Shown here piece after piece: positions 56,473 through 64,000 of a stretch of DNA of 64,000 nucleotides; the stretch's first letter is position 1; every line of letters starts with the position of its first letter. The DNA is from Mycobacterium sp. OAS707 (GTDB lineage: Bacteria > Actinomycetota > Actinomycetes > Mycobacteriales > Mycobacteriaceae), in NCBI RefSeq assembly GCF_014873705.1, contig NZ_JADBDS010000004.1, forward strand, positions 186,001 to 250,000, read 5' to 3'. The position numbers and the translations under genes are program-made. The notes under the pieces are model-generated. The model was not told the DNA's origin. It did not search any database and worked only from the letters and a program-made list of their open reading frames with translations.

Positions 56473-56505
56473 GTTCGGTAGCCGTTTACCCAGAGTTTGC
56501 CCAGC
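56473..56505. promoter_or_regulatory. Pho-box-like 11-base repeats, possible RegX3 site
   Basis: GTTTACCCAGA (56484-56494) and GTTTGCCCAGC (56495-56505) are adjacent 11-base repeats (nine of eleven alike), with a weaker third copy GTTCGGTAGCC at 56473-56483. PhoB/PhoP/RegX3-type regulators bind such repeats (GTTCACC-like). Position, upstream of senX3-regX3 at about 85-115 bases, fits autoregulation. No binding data here. Confidence 0.5.
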
Positions 56506-56545
56506 GGCACGGGCATCAGCCCCATTCGGCGCCGGCGCCGGCGCT

Positions 56546-57292
56546 CTACTTCGCGCCCTGGGCGGCGACCGCCGCCGCACCGGCCGCCGCGGCCTCGGGG
56601 TCCAGGTACTGGCCGCCGATGACCTTCGGCTTCAGCCCGCCGTCGAGGTCGTAGCGGAGCGGGATCCCGGTCGGGATGTTCAGCCCGACGACGTCCTCGT
56701 CAGACATGCCGTCGAGGTATTTCACCAGCGCCCGCAGCGAGTTGCCGTGCGCGGCGATCAGCACCGTCTTGCCGGCCCGCAGGTCAGGGACGATCGTGCT
56801 CTCGTAATACGGCACGAAGCGCTCGACGACGTCCTTGAGGCATTCGGTCAGCGGGCCGCCGTTGATGTCCGCGTACCGCGGATCGGTGTCCTGGCTGTAC
56901 TTGCTGCCTGCCTCGATCGGCGGCGGCGGGGTGTCGTAGCTGCGCCGCCACGCCATGAACTGCTCTTCGCCGTATTTCTCTTTGGTCTCCGCCTTGTTCA
57001 GGCCCTGCAGTACACCGTAGTGGCGCTCGTTGAGCCGCCAGTCGCGGTGCACCGGGATCCAATGCCGATCGGCGGCGTCCAGCGCGAGGTTGGCGGTGTT
57101 GATCGCGCGGCGCAGCAGCGAGGTGTACAGCACGTCGGGCTGACGGTCCAGGTCCTTGATCAGCTCACCGGCGCGGACCGCTTCGGCCCTGCCCTTCTCG
57201 GTGAGGTCGACGTCGACCCACCCGGTGAACAGGTTCTTCTGGTTCCAGTCGCTCTCGCCGTGGCGGAGCAGGATCAACGTCGCGTCACCCAT
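56546..57292 (-). CDS. gpmA: 2,3-bisphosphoglycerate-dependent phosphoglycerate mutase
   Basis: 248 residues (gpm1, Rv0489 counterpart). Active-site RHGESDWN with His11, second His in IAAHGNSLRALVKYL, and the substrate loop LNERHYGVLQGLNKAET. Interconverts 3- and 2-phosphoglycerate in glycolysis and gluconeogenesis. Ends in an Ala-rich tail. Twelve bases after the YbjN-like gene; precedes senX3. Confidence 0.96.
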   Translation of the reverse strand: MGDATLILLRHGESDWNQKNLFTGWVDVDLTEKGRAEAVRAGELIKDLDRQPDVLYTSLLRRAINTANLALDAADRHWIPVHRDWRLNERHYGVLQGLNKAETKEKYGEEQFMAWRRSYDTPPPPIEAGSKYSQDTDPRYADINGGPLTECLKDVVERFVPYYESTIVPDLRAGKTVLIAAHGNSLRALVKYLDGMSDEDVVGLNIPTGIPLRYDLDGGLKPKVIGGQYLDPEAAAAGAAAVAAQGAK

Positions 57293-57304
57293 GGCGCGAT
57301 CCTC

Positions 57305-57814
57305 TCATGAGTCGTCCTCGTCGATCAGATGGGCGAACGCCTGCAGGTTCTTCAGCGACTCGCCGCGCGAAACCCGCCACTCCCACTCTTTCTGGATCGA
57401 CGACCGAAAACCCAACTCCAGCAACGTGTTGAAGTCCGAGTCGACAGCCTCCAGCACCTGGCCGAGGATGCGATCGATCTCGTCGGCGGTGACCGATGCC
57501 AGTGACATCCGGCCGACCAGATAGATGTCGCCGACGTTGTCGAGGGTGTAGGCCACGCCGTACAGCCTGCGATTGCGCTTGAGCAGGAACCGGTACACGC
57601 CCTCGTGGTTCTCGTCGGGCTTGCGGCAGACGAAGGCCTCGACGCGCACAGAGTGCTCGCCGATGGACAAGATGGTGTTGGTCTTCAGCCGGCGCTCGCC
57701 CGGCAACTCGACGATGATGCCCGGCAGGCCGCCGTGCGCGCCCTTGTGCGGGGTGCAGACGAGGCCGTGCTCCTTGCAGGTGTCCTCGATGACTTGCTGG
57801 ACGTCCGCCGTCAC
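57305..57814 (-). CDS. YbjN-domain protein (Rv0487-like)
   Basis: 169 residues of the YbjN/type III secretion chaperone-like fold: VIEDTCKEHGLVC, LPGIIVELPGERRLKTN, VRVEAFVCRKPDENHEGVY, RFLLKRNRRLYG and IDRILGQVLEAVDSDF. The family may bind other proteins; no defined role in mycobacteria that I know of. GTG start overlaps the mshA stop (GTGA), so the two are co-translated. Confidence 0.85.
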   Translation of the reverse strand: MTADVQQVIEDTCKEHGLVCTPHKGAHGGLPGIIVELPGERRLKTNTILSIGEHSVRVEAFVCRKPDENHEGVYRFLLKRNRRLYGVAYTLDNVGDIYLVGRMSLASVTADEIDRILGQVLEAVDSDFNTLLELGFRSSIQKEWEWRVSRGESLKNLQAFAHLIDEDDS

Positions 57815-59115
57815 GCGCGGACCCCGCGCCTGATCGAGAACCGGCGACCGTTGCGCCGCGCCGTCAGGTCGGGCATCCGATGCCGGGCGCGGTAGTCGGT
57901 GATGGCGCGGCCATAGCTGGCCAGCAGCGCGTCGACGGTGTGCGCCCACGAGAACGTGGCGGCATGGTCGACGGCGGCGCGGCTCATGCTCTCGGGGCCG
58001 CGCTTGAAAAGGGCATCGATCGTCTGGGCCCAGTCGTCGACGTCGTGGCCGTCGACCAGCGAGCCGGTGACCCCGTCGCGCACGGCGACCGGCAGCCCGC
58101 CAACGGATGCGGCCACCACCGGAGTGCCGCACGCTTGGGCCTCGATGGCGACAAGTCCGAAGGACTCCGAATAGCTCGGCACGCCGACCAGGTCGGCAGC
58201 CCGAAACACCTCGACTAGTTGATCGCGCGATTGCGGCGGCAGGAATGTCACCCGGTCGGCGATACCCAGTTCGTCGGCCAGCCGAACCAGCCCGTCCGGT
58301 GCAGCCAGCCCGCTGCCCGACGGCCCACCAGCCACGAGCACCCGCACGCCGGGCAGTTTGGCGGCCGCGCGCAGCAGCACGTCGGGCGCCTTGAGGGGTT
58401 GGATGCGGCCGACGAACGCGAGCACCTGTTCGTCGGGGTCGATGCCGAGCGTGGCGCGCGCGGCACGTTTGTCGCCGGGGGTGAACATTTCCAGGTCGAC
58501 GCCGGGATGCACCACATCGATGCGCGACGGGTCGGCGTGGTGTAGCGAAACCAGTTGTGCCGCTTCATGTTCGGTGTTCACGATCATCCGGTCGGCCTCG
58601 TCGACCACCTGCTGCTCACCGACGGCCCGCAGCGGCGGTTCCGGCGAGTCGCCGTCGGCCAGTGCGGCGTTCTTCACCGCTGCCAGGGTGTGCGCGGTGT
58701 GTACCAATGGCACGGCCCAGCGGTCGCGGGCCAGCCAGCCGACCTGTCCCGACAGCCAGTAGTGCGAATGCACGATGTCGTAGTAACCCGGCTCGTGGGT
58801 GGCTTCTGCGCGCAGCACGCCGGCGGTGAACGCGCACAGCTGAGTGGGCAGGTCGTACTTGTCGAGACCCTCGAACGGGCCGGCGACGACATTGCGCACC
58901 AACACACCGGGCGCCACCTTGACGACGGGCTGATCGGCCGAGGACGTGGCGCGGGTGAAGATCTCCACCTCGACGCCGCGGCGGGCCATCTGCAGCGCGC
59001 TCTGCAGCACGTAGACGTTCATGCCGCCGGCATCGCCAGTGCCGGGCTGAGCCAACGGGGACGTGTGCACCGAGAGCACAGCGACACGGCGGGGAGCATC
59101 TGTTGCTATGCGCAC
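57811..59115 (-). CDS. mshA: D-inositol-3-phosphate glycosyltransferase
   Basis: 434 residues from GTG 59115 (a GTG at 59157 in the same frame is less likely). GT4 family, counterpart of Rv0486. RVAVLSVHTSPLAQPG and TGDAGGMNVYVLQSAL bind the UDP sugar, VGRIQPLKAPDVLL is the nucleotide site, and ESFGLVAIEAQACGTPV is the EX7E motif. Makes the first mycothiol intermediate from UDP-GlcNAc and inositol-3-phosphate. TAGACA seven bases before the start suggests a leaderless mRNA. Confidence 0.95.
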   Translation of the reverse strand: MRIATDAPRRVAVLSVHTSPLAQPGTGDAGGMNVYVLQSALQMARRGVEVEIFTRATSSADQPVVKVAPGVLVRNVVAGPFEGLDKYDLPTQLCAFTAGVLRAEATHEPGYYDIVHSHYWLSGQVGWLARDRWAVPLVHTAHTLAAVKNAALADGDSPEPPLRAVGEQQVVDEADRMIVNTEHEAAQLVSLHHADPSRIDVVHPGVDLEMFTPGDKRAARATLGIDPDEQVLAFVGRIQPLKAPDVLLRAAAKLPGVRVLVAGGPSGSGLAAPDGLVRLADELGIADRVTFLPPQSRDQLVEVFRAADLVGVPSYSESFGLVAIEAQACGTPVVAASVGGLPVAVRDGVTGSLVDGHDVDDWAQTIDALFKRGPESMSRAAVDHAATFSWAHTVDALLASYGRAITDYRARHRMPDLTARRNGRRFSIRRGVRA

Positions 59116-59139
59116 ACAGACATGTCTACACCGACGTTT

Positions 59140-59182
59140 AGCGGGCTGATTACTCACGCCTGGCGTAGGCGATCAACCCGCT
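59140..59182. terminator. Hairpin between ROK gene and mshA
   Basis: AGCGGGCTGAT (59140-59150) pairs with ATCAACCCGCT (59172-59182), one G-T wobble in 11 bp, around an inner GCCT/AGGC stem. It begins within the stop codon of the ROK gene and ends about 25 bases before the mshA start. It may terminate the ROK transcript, or act as an attenuator upstream of mshA. Confidence 0.5.
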
Positions 59183-60485
59183 AAGCGGTCGCCTCCGGGC
59201 GACGACTCCGGACGCGACGCATCGCCCCGATCGGGTCGGCATACAGCCCGCCGAGCGAGACCACACCCGCGCCTGCCTCTTGCACCCGGTTCCCGAACGC
59301 GGTGACCCGGATGTCGCGGGCAGGCAGCACGGATCGTTCGGCGTAGGCCGCCTCGACGAGGTTCATGCCCTCGGGGTACTCGGTGAACGCCTGGCCGCCG
59401 ACCACCAGATCGTCGGGGTTGAGCATGTCGCGCAGCAGCGCGACGGCCCCGCCGAGCACGCGGGCCCGCTCGGCGAGCAGCGCCTGAGCCTGCTGGTTGC
59501 CCTGCCTGGCCGCCTTCGTCACGGCCGTCACCGTCGACGCGGGGCCCTCGGCCGGGACGATGCGCGCCTTGCGGGCGGCAATCAGCACCGCCTCGTCGCT
59601 CACCGTCGACTCCAATTGGCCGCTGCCGCCGAGCAGTTCCGACTGAACCGGCAACGCGGCAATGGTGCCCGGCCCGCTGGTCGGCGAGTGCACCCGCCCG
59701 CCGATCGACAGCGCATAGCCGACGGTTTCACGGGCGTAGACGTACAGGCTGGTGGTCGACGGAGTCGGCTGGCGACGGACGCCGAGCAACAGTTCGGCAC
59801 CTGCCATCGCGTCAACATGCGAGGCCACTGACACCGGAAGGCCGAGCGTCTCGGCGAGCACCGGGCCGACCGGCGCATCGGACCAGCCCAGCCGCGGGTG
59901 GTCGAGGTGGCCGGTCGCGCTGTCGACGACACCACCGGCGGCCACGCCGACCCACAGCGGGCGCCTGCGGTGCCAGCGGCTCAGGTAGCGGCGGGCACTG
60001 CCTGCCAGCGATGCCAGCGCAGCGGCCTGCGCCCCACGCGGAGTCGGCGTCTCGACGGCGTCCAGCGTGCGGCCGAACAGGTCGGTGGCCACGATGCTGG
60101 TGGTTCGCGCACCGATGTGGATGCCGAGCGTCAGGAATGGCTCATGGTTGACCTCGACGGGCACGCGGGGCCTGCCGATGGCGCCGGAGACCGCGAGGTC
60201 GGCGCGCTCGCGCAGGATGCCCGCATCCAGCAGCGCGGTCACCTGCCGGTTCACCGTCGCGATCGACAGCGAAGTGACTTGGGCGACCACGTCGCGGGCG
60301 ATCGGGCCGCGCAGCCGCGCCGCGCTGAACACAGAAGCCGCCGCCGCATCGGCCACCTTCAGCGAGGGCGCGACGACGCGGTGACGCGCCTGGGGGTAAC
60401 TCGCGGGAACCAGCGTTCGCTTACTGCGGACACCCCTGTTGGAGGTCGCCGGCTGAGGGAGGGCGGTGGTGGAGGAAGTGCGCAC
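59181..60485 (-). CDS. ROK-family transcriptional regulator (Rv0485-like)
   Basis: 434 residues from GTG 60485, preceded by AAAGGA at the right distance. N-terminal winged-helix (about 50-100: ARDVVAQVTSLSIATVNRQV), then the ROK sugar-kinase-like fold (TLGIHIGARTTSIVATDLFG, LWVGVAAGGVVDSATG, ASHVDAMAGAELLLG). The usual zinc CxCGxxGC motif is missing. A regulator, not a kinase. Probably controls its divergent SDR neighbour and perhaps mshA. Confidence 0.85.
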   Translation of the reverse strand: MRTSSTTALPQPATSNRGVRSKRTLVPASYPQARHRVVAPSLKVADAAAASVFSAARLRGPIARDVVAQVTSLSIATVNRQVTALLDAGILRERADLAVSGAIGRPRVPVEVNHEPFLTLGIHIGARTTSIVATDLFGRTLDAVETPTPRGAQAAALASLAGSARRYLSRWHRRRPLWVGVAAGGVVDSATGHLDHPRLGWSDAPVGPVLAETLGLPVSVASHVDAMAGAELLLGVRRQPTPSTTSLYVYARETVGYALSIGGRVHSPTSGPGTIAALPVQSELLGGSGQLESTVSDEAVLIAARKARIVPAEGPASTVTAVTKAARQGNQQAQALLAERARVLGGAVALLRDMLNPDDLVVGGQAFTEYPEGMNLVEAAYAERSVLPARDIRVTAFGNRVQEAGAGVVSLGGLYADPIGAMRRVRSRRPEATA

Positions 60486-60625
60486 GGGTCTGTCCTTTGT
60501 TGAAGTCGGCTGGTGGGTCCTGGCCACACCTGCGACTCAACTCAGACAGTTATCCGGGGTCGGTCAGGCGCGGCGATTCACGCGGCGACAACAACAGCTC
60601 CGGAACACACAGCGAACTTAGCACG

Positions 60626-60644
60626 CCAACTAAAGTTGGGCAGA
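60626..60644 (+). promoter_or_regulatory. -10 element inside an inverted repeat, upstream of SDR gene
   Basis: CCAACT (60626-60631) and AGTTGG (60634-60639) form a perfect inverted repeat with AA between. It contains TAAAGT (60631-60636), a good -10, and the ATG follows eight bases later (60644). The transcript would be leaderless, and a protein bound to the repeat would block it. The adjacent ROK regulator is the natural candidate. Confidence 0.5.
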
Positions 60645-61399
60645 TGACGACACCTTCAGCGTCCGAGCGGGTCGCGGTGGTCACCGGGGCCAGCGCAGGT
60701 ATCGGCGAAGCGACCGCGAAAACGCTTGCAGCCCTTGGCTTTCACGTCGTTTGCGTGGCCCGTCGCGAGGGCCCCATCAAGGCACTTGCCGACCAGATCG
60801 GCGGCACCGCGATTGTGGCGGACGTCACAAGCGATGCGGACATGTCGGCGCTGGCCGACGCCCTGGACCGGGTCGATGTGCTGGTCAACAACGCAGGCGG
60901 CGCCCGCGGGCTGGAACCGGTGCTCGAGGCGGATCTCGACAACTGGCGCTGGATGTGGGAGGCCAACGTGCTCGGCACGCTGCGCGTCACGCGCGCGCTG
61001 CTGCCCAAGCTGATCGACTCCGGCGACGGCCTGATCGTCACGGTCACCTCGATCGCCGCGATCGAGACCTACGACAACGGCTCCGGCTACACCTCGGCCA
61101 AGCACGCCCAGGGCGCGCTGCACCGCACACTGCGCGGCGAGCTGTTGGGAAAACCGGTGCGGCTCACCGAGATTGCGCCCGGAATGGTCAAGACCGACTT
61201 CTCACTGCGCCGCTTCGGCGGCGACGAGGACCGCGCCGCGAAAGTCTACGAGGGCGTCGTACCGCTGGTCGCCGAGGACGTCGCCGAGGTCATCGGGTTC
61301 GTGGCGTCTCGGCCGTCGCACGTCAACCTGGACACCATCGTGATCCGGCCGCGCGACCAGGCCAGCGCTTCGCGGTTTAACCGCCGGGCCGCCCGTTGA
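60644..61399 (+). CDS. Short-chain dehydrogenase/reductase (Rv0484c-like)
   Basis: 251 residues. Classical SDR: TGASAGIGEATAK cofactor loop, NNAGG motif, catalytic Ser in VTSIAAIETYDNG and Tyr-x-x-x-Lys in YTSAKHAQG, then APGMVKTDF. Arg after the second strand (ARREGP) suggests NADP(H). Substrate unknown. Converges on the L,D-transpeptidase gene with a 23-base overlap of the 3' ends. Confidence 0.9.
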   Translation: MTTPSASERVAVVTGASAGIGEATAKTLAALGFHVVCVARREGPIKALADQIGGTAIVADVTSDADMSALADALDRVDVLVNNAGGARGLEPVLEADLDNWRWMWEANVLGTLRVTRALLPKLIDSGDGLIVTVTSIAAIETYDNGSGYTSAKHAQGALHRTLRGELLGKPVRLTEIAPGMVKTDFSLRRFGGDEDRAAKVYEGVVPLVAEDVAEVIGFVASRPSHVNLDTIVIRPRDQASASRFNRRAAR

Positions 61400-62666
61400 C
61401 CGGCTGAGGCGCGTCCGACGGCGTCGCAGGCGCGGTGCTCGGAATCTGCGACGGTGAGCCCTGCGGCGACAGCGCTGACATCGCCACCCAGTCGTCCCAC
61501 GACACCGCCCAGTCCCAGATGTCACCGTCGGAGTACGACAACTCGATCGACGTGCCGGTGACCTCGACCGGGTCGCCGTACATCGCGCTGTTGAAGTACT
61601 GCTGGGAGTTTTCCAGATTCAGGTTGATGCACCCGTTGGTGACGTTGGTATTGCCTTGGGCGCCAATGCTGTTCGGGTTGCAGTGAATGAACTCGCCGTT
61701 GTTGGAGATCCGCACGGCGAACCGCTCGTGCACATTGCTGTAACCGGCAGCGGGATTGGACATGTAGAAGTCTTCATACTTCTCGGTCACGACGTGGACG
61801 CCGCTGCGGGTGATGTTGCGCGGCAGGTCACCCTCGCCGTAGCTGCACGGGAAGTCCATGATGACCGCGCCGGTGCCGTCGAGCACCTGGATGCGGTGCG
61901 AGGACGCCTCGGCCTTGACCACCTGGCGGCGGCCGATCTCGAAGTTCAGCGTGATGTCCTGCGCGCCGAACGCACCGTCGCCGAACGGAACGCCGTAAAG
62001 CCGCGCCTCGACGTTGACCTTGGTGCCTGCCGGGTAGTACTCCTTGCTCCGGTAGTGCACCCGCGAGCCGCCCACCTCGTCGGGCAGCCACGCCCAGCTG
62101 CCCTCGACCGGTGGCTCCGTCGTGACCTTCAGCGCCTTCTCGACTGCGGCCTTGTCGGAGATCGACGCGTCGAACTGGATGATGACCGGTGCCGCGACAC
62201 CGACAGTCTGGCCGTCGGCGAGTTGGAACGCGCCGTTGACCTGCTTGGTCGGGTTGATCGTGGTGAAGTTGCCCTGCACAGGGACGGCCTTGCCGTCGTG
62301 GCCGACCACCGAGCCTGCCCAGGTGTAGGACGCGCCGTAGCCGAGCGGTTCGGTGGTGGCGAAGCTGGTGCGCTCGCGGTTGAGGACACCCGCGACGACC
62401 TTGCCGTCGGCGTTGGTGAGCGTGACGCGCTGAAACCAGCCGTCTTTGACGTCGACGCGCACCGGTGCGACGGGCGCGACGTCGCTGGCGTTGTCGGCGG
62501 GTTGATAGCTGATCGACGGCGCAGGCGGCGCGGACGGCGCCTCTGCGGTTGGTTTGCCGACCCTGCTGCCGCAGGCCGCGAGTGCGCCCGGCGCGACGAC
62601 CCCGACCGCGAGTGCGGTCAGGGCCTTCCGCCGACTGAACGACGGAGACGGATTGGCTGGGCTCAC
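61377..62666 (-). CDS. lprQ: L,D-transpeptidase lipoprotein (LdtMt5/LprQ-like)
   Basis: 429 residues, counterpart of Rv0483. Signal peptide with a twin-Arg start (SRRKALTAL) and lipobox LAAC (Cys32). Two Ig-like domains follow (about 50-150 and 150-260), then the YkuD catalytic domain with HCNPNS and the active site TNVTNGCINLN. It makes 3-3 peptidoglycan crosslinks in the periplasm. A Pro/Ser-rich tail closes it. GTG start; 15 bases after murB. Confidence 0.92.
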   Translation of the reverse strand: MSPANPSPSFSRRKALTALAVGVVAPGALAACGSRVGKPTAEAPSAPPAPSISYQPADNASDVAPVAPVRVDVKDGWFQRVTLTNADGKVVAGVLNRERTSFATTEPLGYGASYTWAGSVVGHDGKAVPVQGNFTTINPTKQVNGAFQLADGQTVGVAAPVIIQFDASISDKAAVEKALKVTTEPPVEGSWAWLPDEVGGSRVHYRSKEYYPAGTKVNVEARLYGVPFGDGAFGAQDITLNFEIGRRQVVKAEASSHRIQVLDGTGAVIMDFPCSYGEGDLPRNITRSGVHVVTEKYEDFYMSNPAAGYSNVHERFAVRISNNGEFIHCNPNSIGAQGNTNVTNGCINLNLENSQQYFNSAMYGDPVEVTGTSIELSYSDGDIWDWAVSWDDWVAMSALSPQGSPSQIPSTAPATPSDAPQPVNGRPGG

Positions 62667-62681
62667 GTGGACCCAGGGTAC

Positions 62682-63728
62682 CTAGAGAGAGGCCCCAATC
62701 AGAATCGGCTCGGGTGTGAGATCGATCCCGAAGGCCGCCCGAACACCGTCGCGCACCGCTCTGGCCAGCGCAATTACGTCGGCAGTGGTCGCGGTGCCCC
62801 GATTCGTCACAGCGAGCGCATGCTTGGTCGACAGCCGCGCGGGGGCGTGCTCGTTCGGGTATCCCTTGCCGAAGCCCGCGCGTTCCACCAGCCAGCCCGC
62901 GGCCAGCTTCACTCCGTCCGGCGCGGGGTAGTTCGGCACCGGCCCGTCGACGCTGTTCTGCAAGCGCTCGTATTCCGCGGCCGACACGACGGGGTTGGTG
63001 AAGAACGATCCGACGCTCCAGGTGTCGTGGTCTGCCTCGTCGAGCACCATGCCCTTGCCTGCACGCAGCGACAGCACCGCCTCCCGCACCCGCGCGGGGT
63101 CGGCGGTCGATCCGGGTTCGGCCCCGAGCGCAGCGGCCAGTTCGCCGTAGCGGATCGGGGCGCTGCGCCCGTCGCGATCCAACGCGAATTCGACCTCCAG
63201 CACGACCGCGGCGGCTGAATGCTTGAGAATGCTTGTGCGGTAACCGAATTGGAGAACATCAGGCGTCACCCAGCGATCTTCGCCGGTGCGGCGGTCGAGC
63301 AACCGGACGCGGTGGATGGTGTCGGCGACTTCGGCGCCGTATGCGCCGACGTTCTGCACCGGCGTCGCGCCTGCCGAGCCGGGGATGCCCGAAAGGCATT
63401 CCAGGCCGCCGAGCCCGTGTGCCAGCGACGTGACCACAACGTCGTCCCACACCGCGCCGGCCTCCACGCGCACGACGTTGTCCTCGACGGTGATCTCGGT
63501 GTTGGCGAGCAGCACGACGGTCAGGTCGGCCAGGTCGTCGGCCAGCACCACATTCGACCCGCCCGCGAGCACCAGGGCGTCCGGCAGTGCGCTCAGCGCG
63601 GCCACGATCTGCTCAGTGGTCGTGCACGTGATCAACCGGCGCGCAACACCTCCGATGCGCAGCGTGGTCAGCGGCGCCAGCGCTACGTCGTCGGCGACGG
63701 CGGCACCCCCCAGTTCCAGACCGGTCAC
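62682..63728 (-). CDS. murB: UDP-N-acetylenolpyruvoylglucosamine reductase
   Basis: 348 residues, counterpart of Rv0482. FAD-binding LTTLRIGGVARRL, LAGGSNVVLAD and GLECLSGIPGSAGATPVQNVG, then YRTSILK with the catalytic region, SVGSFFTNPVV with the acid Ser, and KLAAGWLVERAGF. Reduces enolpyruvyl-UDP-GlcNAc to UDP-MurNAc with NADPH in the cytosol. Type I form. GTG start. Confidence 0.95.
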   Translation of the reverse strand: MTGLELGGAAVADDVALAPLTTLRIGGVARRLITCTTTEQIVAALSALPDALVLAGGSNVVLADDLADLTVVLLANTEITVEDNVVRVEAGAVWDDVVVTSLAHGLGGLECLSGIPGSAGATPVQNVGAYGAEVADTIHRVRLLDRRTGEDRWVTPDVLQFGYRTSILKHSAAAVVLEVEFALDRDGRSAPIRYGELAAALGAEPGSTADPARVREAVLSLRAGKGMVLDEADHDTWSVGSFFTNPVVSAAEYERLQNSVDGPVPNYPAPDGVKLAAGWLVERAGFGKGYPNEHAPARLSTKHALAVTNRGTATTADVIALARAVRDGVRAAFGIDLTPEPILIGASL

Positions 63729-63754
63729 GGGCGGTAACGGTAGCGTGGCCAGCT

Positions 63755-64000
63755 ATGCCGCGTTCATTCGACATGGCGACGGAATACGGTGCCAGCGTTG
63801 AACAGGTCCACCAGGCATTCAGCGATGAACAGTATTGGCTGTCGCGATTGGCCGATTCGGGCGCCGACGACTACTCGCTGGATTCGTTGACCGTCGACGG
63901 AAATGGCATTGACGTGGTCACCACTCAACGGCTGCGCGCCGACCGGTTGCCCGCAGTGGTGACGCAGTTCCACCGCGGCGATCTCGCCCTTGTCCGCGAG
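63755..64000 (+). CDS. DUF2505 protein, N-terminal part (Rv0481c-like)
   Basis: First 82 codons of a gene cut by the right edge; no stop is reached. Begins MPRSFDMATEYGASVEQV, HQAFSDEQYWLSRLAD, as in DUF2505 proteins, which have a START/SRPBCC-like fold. Divergent from murB by 26 bases. Function unknown. Confidence 0.75.
   Translation, partial: MPRSFDMATEYGASVEQVHQAFSDEQYWLSRLADSGADDYSLDSLTVDGNGIDVVTTQRLRADRLPAVVTQFHRGDLALVRE

Noticed and set aside
61656..63218. 520-codon plus-strand open frame
   Set aside because: Antisense to the L,D-transpeptidase and murB, with no recognisable domain.
1..64000. Mobile elements, prophage, tRNA or rRNA genes
   Set aside because: No transposase, integrase, terminal repeats, cloverleaf or rRNA sequence was recognised.

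Overview
The window is mycobacterial chromosome, most likely from a fast-growing (Mycolicibacterium-type) species. Base composition is high-GC throughout. GTG and TTG starts and 1-4 base stop/start overlaps are common. The gene order mshA-gpm1-senX3-regX3, hemA-hemC-hemD-hemB, and hemL followed by the cytochrome c maturation genes matches the Rv0540-to-Rv0481 stretch of M. tuberculosis. Rv names are given from memory of that genome and no search was run. No rRNA, tRNA, transposase, integrase or CRISPR array was seen. No stretch over 300 bases lacks a gene.

Layout. 85-5894: an AhpD-like gene, then a tightly coupled minus-strand operon (GT2 glycosyltransferase, TIGR04282-type transferase, methyltransferase, a fused membrane heme/molybdopterin oxidoreductase, a small membrane protein), divergent from an OmpR-type two-component pair. 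5950-12597: a deazaflavin-type reductase, a repeat lipoprotein, a nitronate monooxygenase, a mycothiol-isomerase-like gene behind a double palindrome, the mtnP-galE3 pair, menA, and a helix-turn-helix/ClpN-domain pair. 12701-17683: a six-gene MoxR-DUF58-VWA operon. 17680-24544: mostly accessory genes, including an aquaporin remnant, a NarL-type regulator/kinase set with an extra receiver protein, a flavin monooxygenase and an aminotransferase-like enzyme.

24546-31488: an EspI-like ATPase, the System II cytochrome c maturation genes (ccsB, resB, ccdA, TlpA-like thioredoxin), a histidine phosphatase and hemL, nearly all translationally coupled. 31541-36064: deazaflavin-type reductases, a P450 with a PNPOx-like partner, a disordered Gln/Glu-rich protein, and an MpaB-type oxygenase followed by its likely TetR regulator. 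36214-43046: the heme operon (glutaredoxin-like gene, hemA, hemC, hemD, hemB) with four small membrane-protein genes behind it.

43085-54414: core envelope and housekeeping genes (HAD phosphatase, UPF0336 dehydratase subunit, acyltransferase, galE2-like, ribosomal protein bS22, BldC/excisionase-like regulator, proC, thioesterase, TIM-barrel isomerase, acidic membrane protein, ppx1, Rv0495c-like, YciI-like, GT87). 54509-64000: regX3-senX3, gpm1, YbjN-like, mshA, ROK regulator, SDR, L,D-transpeptidase, murB, and the start of a DUF2505 gene cut by the right edge.

How the genes fit together. The heme genes and the cytochrome c maturation genes together supply and attach heme. menA adds the menaquinone side of respiration. 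mshA makes the low-molecular-weight thiol used by mycothiol-dependent enzymes such as the one at 8046. murB and the L,D-transpeptidase act at the start and end of peptidoglycan assembly. The least understood and most interesting parts are the oxidoreductase/glycosyltransferase operon with its own two-component system (652-5894), the HTH/ClpN pair with a visible operator over its promoter (11828-12632), the reduced MoxR system (12701-17683) and the palindromic operators at 8809-8845 and 60626-60639.
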